From contig CANREF010000017.1 in the NCBI GenBank assembly GCA_947629575.1, positions 1 through 36,517 on the forward strand: DNA of 36,517 nt, in the 5' to 3' direction. Below the pieces are notes generated by a model, which saw only the letters and a list, made by a program, of their open reading frames with translations, ran no database searches and was not told where the DNA came from. Numbering within the stretch: the stretch's first letter is position 1; each line of letters begins with the position of its first letter. Both the position numbers and the translations under genes were made by a program. Shown piece after piece: positions 32,717-36,517 of this stretch. The stretch is from an uncultured Clostridia bacterium. Lineage in GTDB: Bacteria; Bacillota; Clostridia; Christensenellales; Borkfalkiaceae.

Positions 32717-32862
32717 ACCCCCCACCTGTCATGGCTAACGCCATGCCACCCGCCCCCTAAGAGGGGGCAGGTATCCACCACCCCCCTGCCCCCCCTCCTA
32801 AGGAGGGGGCATATGGCTCCTCCTTAGGAGGAGCTGTCGAGCGGAGCGAGACTGAGGTGGTG
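32716..32862. repeat. SD/anti-SD palindrome cluster upstream of fhs
   Basis: Three palindromic units in a row. GTCATGG-CTAA-CGCCATG with CCCCCTAAGAGGGGG runs from 32724 to 32768, CACCACCCCCC with CCCCTCCTAAGGAGGGG from 32777 to 32809, and CTCCTCCTTAGGAGGAG with GTCGAGCGGAGCGAGAC and TGAGGTGGTG from 32815 to 32862. The last ends about 50 bases before the fhs start. Confidence 0.65.
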
Positions 32863-32910
32863 TCCTCCCCCTCGTGCCATTGAAGTGAAAACCAAAAAAG
32901 GAGAATATAC

Positions 32911-34575
32911 ATGAAAACAGACATCGAGATCGCTCAGGAAGCAAAACCGCTCCATATCCGCGACATCGCCGCGAAAGTCGGACTTTCGGAGGACGAGATC
33001 GAGTACTACGGCAAAAATAAGGCGAAGGTCGGGCTCGACATCATGGACCGCAAAACCAAGGAAGGCAAGCTCATCCTCGTCACCGCCATTACCCCCACCC
33101 CCGCGGGCGAGGGCAAGACGACCACGACCATAGGACTTGCAGACGGGCTTTCCCGCATCGGCAAAAAGGTCGTCGTCGCTCTGCGCGAACCTTCCCTCGG
33201 CCCTGTGTTCGGCGTGAAGGGGGGAGCTGCGGGCGGCGGCTATGCGCAGGTCATTCCAATGGAAGACATCAATCTCCACTTCACGGGGGACTTCCATGCG
33301 ATCGGTGCGGCGAACAATCTCCTCTGCGCCATGCTCGACAATCATATTTTCCAAGGGAACGAGCTCGGCATCGACCCCGAGCGCATCACCCTGCGCCGCT
33401 GTGTGGATATGAACGACCGCCAGCTCCGCTTCATTGAGGACGGGCTGGGCGGCGGCAAGAACGGCGTGCCGCGGAAGGACGGCTACGACATCACGGTCGC
33501 CTCCGAAGTCATGGCGGTATTGTGTCTTGCGACTTCCCTCTCCGACCTCAAAGCCCGCCTTGCCCGTATCATTGTGGGATATACGCGGGAAGGGAGACCC
33601 GTCACGGCGGGAGACCTCAAGGCGGCAGGGGCGATGTGCGCCCTTCTCAAGGACGCCTTGAAGCCCAATTTGGTGCAGACCCTCGAGGGAACGCCCGCCT
33701 TCGTGCACGGCGGTCCTTTTGCGAATATCGCGCACGGGTGCAATTCTATCGTGGCAACGAAGACGGCATTGAAGCTCGGCGATTACGTCGTGACGGAAGC
33801 GGGCTTCGGCGCAGATCTCGGCGCGGAGAAGTTCCTCGATATCAAGTGCCGCTTTGCAGGACTGAAGCCGAGCGCGGTCGTCGTCGTCGCCACCGTGCGC
33901 GCCCTCAAAATGCACGGCGGACTTCCCAAGACGGAGTTGGGCACGGAAAACCTTTCTGCGCTTCAAGAGGGACTTCCCAACCTTCTGCGCCATGTTTCAA
34001 ATATCAAAAACGTGTACGGTCTGCCCGCCGTCGTCGCGGTCAACCGCTTCCCCACCGATACGGACGCCGAGATCGCCCTCGTCATCGAGCGTTGCCGTGA
34101 GCTCGGCGTGAACGTCTGCCTTTCCACCGTCTGGGCGGAAGGGGGAAAGGGGGGCGAAGAGCTTGCCCGCGAGGTCGTGCGGCTGTGCAAAGAGAAGAGC
34201 GATTTCAAGTTCTGCTACGATGAGACCCTTCCCATCAAGGAAAAGATCAAGGCGATCGTCACGAAGATCTACGGCGGCAGAGAGGTCGCCTATACGTCCG
34301 AGGCGGAAGAGGAGATCGGGCGGCTCGAAGCGCTCGGGTTCGGCAAAACGCCCGTCTGCATGGCGAAGACGCAGTACTCGTTTTCGGACGATCAGACCAA
34401 GCTCGGCGCGCCGCGCGATTTCACGGTGACGGTGCGGCAGGTAAAGATTTCTGCGGGCGCGGGGTTTGTCGTCGCGCTCACGGGGAACATTCTGACGATG
34501 CCGGGACTTCCCAAAGTTCCCGCCGCGGAGAAGATCGATGTAGACGACAATGGCGTCATCTCGGGATTGTTTTAA
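32911..34575 (+). CDS. fhs: Formate-tetrahydrofolate ligase
   Basis: Makes 10-formyl-THF from formate, THF and ATP. The 554-aa length is normal. The P-loop-like [20 protein letters not shown] lies near residues 62-81. Further family segments are [56 protein letters not shown] and [15 protein letters not shown]. The start has AAAAAAGGAG 7 bases upstream. Its position at the end of the pur cluster fits supply of formyl groups to PurN and the AICAR transformylase. In acetogenic relatives the same enzyme serves the Wood-Ljungdahl pathway, but nothing else here points to that. Confidence 0.97.
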   Translation: MKTDIEIAQEAKPLHIRDIAAKVGLSEDEIEYYGKNKAKVGLDIMDRKTKEGKLILVTAITPTPAGEGKTTTTIGLADGLSRIGKKVVVALREPSLGPVFGVKGGAAGGGYAQVIPMEDINLHFTGDFHAIGAANNLLCAMLDNHIFQGNELGIDPERITLRRCVDMNDRQLRFIEDGLGGGKNGVPRKDGYDITVASEVMAVLCLATSLSDLKARLARIIVGYTREGRPVTAGDLKAAGAMCALLKDALKPNLVQTLEGTPAFVHGGPFANIAHGCNSIVATKTALKLGDYVVTEAGFGADLGAEKFLDIKCRFAGLKPSAVVVVATVRALKMHGGLPKTELGTENLSALQEGLPNLLRHVSNIKNVYGLPAVVAVNRFPTDTDAEIALVIERCRELGVNVCLSTVWAEGGKGGEELAREVVRLCKEKSDFKFCYDETLPIKEKIKAIVTKIYGGREVAYTSEAEEEIGRLEALGFGKTPVCMAKTQYSFSDDQTKLGAPRDFTVTVRQVKISAGAGFVVALTGNILTMPGLPKVPAAEKIDVDDNGVISGLF

Positions 34576-34607
34576 GGGGGAAGGCGCTTTTGGGCGGTGA
34601 ATAGCCG

Positions 34608-34980
34608 AGAACACCACCCACTTGCCCACCCCTTGAGGGGGAGCATTGCTTTCTGCCAACGGTTGATAACCGTTGGCGCAATGCGACATAAGTGAGCGCA
34701 TTATACAGCGCGAACGGTGACCGACGCGGAGTTCTATCCGCGGAGAGGGGTGTCACGCGCGAAGCGCGTGACGGAAGGGGTGTAACAAATCGAACAGACA
34801 CCCCCTCAGTCTCGCTCCGCTCGACAGCTCCCCCTCAAGGGGCAGCCAAGGGGTCACCCATTCGATGTTTGCCCCCTCCTCAGGAGGGGGGTAGGGGGGT
34901 GGTGTCCTTTGCTTCTGAATTATTCACCACCTCAGTCACCTTCGGTGACAGCTCCTCCTAAGGAGGAGCCTTAATGCGGT
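34608..34980. repeat. Dense palindromic repeats between fhs and mutY
   Basis: No gene is seen in this gap. A CACCCCTTGAGGGG unit is interrupted at about 34638 by ~110 bases of back-to-back hairpins, then resumes at about 34746 with GTGTCACGCGCGAAGCGCGTGAC. On the minus strand follow CTCAGTCTCGCTCCGCTCGA (34805-) with a CCCCCTCAAGGGG palindrome, a CCCCTCCTCAGGAGGGG unit (34873-34889), and CACCACCTCAGTCACC with GGTGAC and CTCCTCCTAAGGAGGAG (34925-34970). A last CTCCTCAGGAGGAG lies at 34986-34999. Confidence 0.6.
34643..34684 (+). repeat. Long perfect hairpin inserted in a repeat
   Basis: GCATTGC (34643-34649) pairs with GCAATGC (34678-34684), enclosing GCCAACGGTT / AACCGTTGGC (34655-34664 with 34668-34677, loop GAT). 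Two more hairpins follow directly: AATGCG / CGCATT and GCGGA / TCCGC. The block is absent from other copies of the surrounding repeat. Confidence 0.6.
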
Positions 34981-35017
34981 ACACTCTCCTCAGGAGGAGC
35001 TCTACTCAAAAATCATC

Positions 35018-36022
35018 ATGCAAAACGCAATACGGGTATTAAAAAACGCCGTGCCGCTGCTTTTGGAGTGGTACGGCGCATATAAGCGAGAGCTGCCTTG
35101 GCGGGGGACGCGCGACCCATACAAAATTTGGGTCTCGGAGATCATGCTGCAGCAGACCCGCGTGGAGGCGGTAAAGGGGTATTATGCCGCTTTCCTCGAA
35201 AAGTTCCCCACGGCGGAAGCCCTTGCCCGCGCCTCCGAAGAGGAAGTTCTGAAAGCGTGGGAGGGCCTCGGCTACTATTCCCGCGCGCGAAATCTGCACA
35301 GGGCGGCAAAGATCATCGCGGAGAGGGGGTTTCCCGCCGATTTTGCGGGGGTGCGCGCTCTGCCCGGGGTGGGGGACTACACCGCGGGCGCGATCTGCTC
35401 TATCGCCTACGACCTGCCCTGCCCCGCCGTGGACGGCAACGTGCTGCGCATTCTGACGCGTCTCACCGCCGACGAAAGGAATATCGACGAAATGTCTACC
35501 CGTTCTGCGTTTTCCGAGCTCTTGCGCGAAGTATATCCGCCGCAAGCGGGCGAGTTTTGCCAGTCGCTCATGGAGCTTGGGGCGACCGTCTGCGTGCCGA
35601 ACGGCGAGCCCATGTGCCTTATTTGCCCGTGGCGGGAGCTGTGCGCCGCGCACCGCATGGGTCGGGAAGAGGAATTTCCCGTCCGCGCGGAGAAGAAAGC
35701 ACGCAAAACGGAGCAAATTTTTGTGTACGTCCTCAAAAAAGAAGGACGTTTCGCCCTTCGCAAGCGGGAGGGGAAGGGGCTGCTCGCGGGTCTGTGGGAG
35801 TTCCCCAACGGGAGCAAAGACGAGAGCGCCGAATACGGAAAGGTCCTTTCCGAAAAGAATGCGAAGCACATCTTTACGCACATTGAGTGGCACATGACGG
35901 GATATTTGATCGAGGCGAAGGAATTTTTCCCGCAGTTTACGTGGGTCACGCCCGAAGAGATGCGCAAAGGTTACGCCCTCCCCTCGGCGTTCAAGGCATT
36001 CAAAAGTTGGGTGGATAATTGA
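35018..36022 (+). CDS. mutY: A/G-specific adenine glycosylase MutY
   Basis: Removes adenine mispaired with 8-oxoguanine in base excision repair. The 334-aa protein has the catalytic Glu41 in WVSEIMLQQTR, the helix-hairpin-helix LPGVGDYTAGAICS, and the catalytic Asp139 in PAVDGNVLRILTR. The [4Fe-4S] Cys are 192, 200, 203 and 209. A C-terminal NUDIX-like recognition domain includes FALRKREGKGLLAGLWEFPN. The ATG at 35018 fits the family start, but no ribosome binding site lies at normal distance; the closest AGGAGGAG (34992-34999) is 18 bases away and belongs to a repeat. A 19-bp terminator follows at 36256-36297. Confidence 0.95.
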   Translation: MQNAIRVLKNAVPLLLEWYGAYKRELPWRGTRDPYKIWVSEIMLQQTRVEAVKGYYAAFLEKFPTAEALARASEEEVLKAWEGLGYYSRARNLHRAAKIIAERGFPADFAGVRALPGVGDYTAGAICSIAYDLPCPAVDGNVLRILTRLTADERNIDEMSTRSAFSELLREVYPPQAGEFCQSLMELGATVCVPNGEPMCLICPWRELCAAHRMGREEEFPVRAEKKARKTEQIFVYVLKKEGRFALRKREGKGLLAGLWEFPNGSKDESAEYGKVLSEKNAKHIFTHIEWHMTGYLIEAKEFFPQFTWVTPEEMRKGYALPSAFKAFKSWVDN

Positions 36023-36061
36023 CGGAGATAGCCGCGGTAGCGGGTGGTGGGGGCTTCCGAA

Positions 36062-36185
36062 TTGTCATTTCGAGCGGAGCGCGGAGCGCGAAGTCGAGAA
36101 ATCTCACTTTAATGAGGTAGAGATGTCTCGACTACGCTCGACATGACAGTTTAGAGATGTCTCGACTACGCTCGACATGACAAAT
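36062..36185. repeat. TCATTTCGAGC / GTCTCGACTACGC repeats
   Basis: TCATTTCGAGCGGAGCGCGG is followed by an imperfect inverted partner and two direct 29-base copies (36120-36148 and 36154-36182) containing GAGATGTCTCGACTACGCTC. The unit CTCGACTACGCTCGACATGA is itself partly palindromic. Confidence 0.6.
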
Positions 36186-36255
36186 AGCGCGGCTTCGCCC
36201 ACCCACTTGCCCACCCCTCAAGGGGCAGCCGAGGAAACCTTTACATGACGCGAAA

Positions 36256-36297
36256 ACCAAAAAGCGGTGTGCAGAGAACTGCACACCGCTTTTTGGT
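36256..36297. terminator. Bidirectional terminator after mutY
   Basis: Perfect 19-base arms, 36256-36274 and 36279-36297, with loop AGAA. The arms carry AAAAA and TTTTT near the outer ends, suiting both the plus-strand mutY transcript and the minus-strand gene at 36304. Confidence 0.88.
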
Positions 36298-36303
36298 GAA
36301 TCA

Positions 36304-36513
36304 TTACTTTGTTTTGTCCGACGTTCCGTTGGAATCGGCGGGCGCGTCGAAGAATGAGCGCGTCTTTTTTTCGGGCTGCGTTTCTTGCTTTTTCAAACCG
36401 TGTACAAGAAGCAAGCAGACGAGGACTGCCGCAAGCACCACCGCATTGACAATGGCGACCGCGAGCGCCGACCCCTTCAGTCCCGAAAATGTAACTGCAA
36501 GCAAAGCTGACAT
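36304..36513 (-). CDS. Small membrane protein, possibly truncated by the window edge
   Basis: I do not recognise this gene. The visible 69 aa contain one long hydrophobic helix (about residues 13-38, SGSALAVAIV-like to VLVCLLLVHGL), followed by a charged tail with KKQETQPEKKTRS and ending DSNGTSDKTK. Only four bases precede the ATG at 36513 and the frame is not closed there, so the true start may lie outside the window and the visible Met may be internal. The layout (helix plus charged tail) is shared by small subunits of membrane complexes, such as decarboxylase gamma subunits, but no diagnostic motif is present. Confidence 0.5.
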   Translation of the reverse strand: MSALLAVTFSGLKGSALAVAIVNAVVLAAVLVCLLLVHGLKKQETQPEKKTRSFFDAPADSNGTSDKTK

Positions 36514-36517
36514 GGTT

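Noticed and set aside
36304..36513. Decarboxylase gamma subunit (OadG-like)
   Set aside because: Only the general helix-plus-charged-tail layout fits; no diagnostic motif and the gene may be cut by the window edge.

Overview
The window looks like a chromosomal segment of an anaerobic, endospore-forming member of the Clostridia (Firmicutes), probably an uncultured gut-type lineage. The evidence is a SpoIIE homologue, a gerA-gerB-gerC spore-germinant receptor operon, GGAGG-type ribosome binding sites, a CCA-encoding tRNA gene, a [4Fe-4S]-type PurF, a formate-tetrahydrofolate ligase, and final purine steps carried by a PurO-type cyclohydrolase plus a stand-alone AICAR transformylase. Most of the window is G+C-rich; only the first ~600 bases are clearly A+T-rich. 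The lineage is an inference and no 16S gene is present.

Layout. 1-615: 3' part of a foreign-looking HNH endonuclease gene. 616-1497: its terminator, partial duplications of a tRNA 3' end, tRNA-Ser(GCU) on the minus strand, and two tandem copies of a structured repeat. 1498-3164: inorganic pyrophosphatase, nicotinamidase and YbaK/ProX-type deacylase (+). 3244-5529: spoIIE (-). 5530-6498: repeats and a ~385-nt structured non-coding RNA (-) with a consensus promoter and its own terminator. 6499-10178: gerC, gerB, gerA (-). 10302-14994: a membrane-anchored surface protein and a P-type Ca2+-type ATPase (+). 15045-15725: polysaccharide deacetylase (-). 15815-18771: a 38-codon ORF, galM, a ZIP metal transporter and an SDR oxidoreductase (+). 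19036-34575: purine cluster purE, purC, purF, purM, purN, purO-like, purV-like, purD, purL, fhs (+). 35018-36022: mutY (+). 36304-36513: a small membrane protein (-), possibly cut by the window edge.

The purine genes cover most of the route from PRPP to IMP. PurF, PurD, PurN, large PurL, PurM, PurE, PurC, a PurH-type transformylase and a PurO-type cyclohydrolase are all present. Fhs can supply the 10-formyl-THF used by PurN and the transformylase. purB and purK are not in the window. A strong promoter upstream of purE is followed by an intrinsic-terminator-like hairpin, which suggests attenuation.

The most unusual feature is the density of palindromic, modular repeats in nearly every long intergenic gap. 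One element, seen in eight copies, has three hairpins whose stems change sequence between copies while staying base-paired (apparent covariation). A second family is built from palindromes that carry both Shine-Dalgarno and anti-Shine-Dalgarno sequence. Some repeats are inserted inside others. These, and the ~385-nt RNA between spoIIE and the ger operon, are the best candidates for something undescribed.
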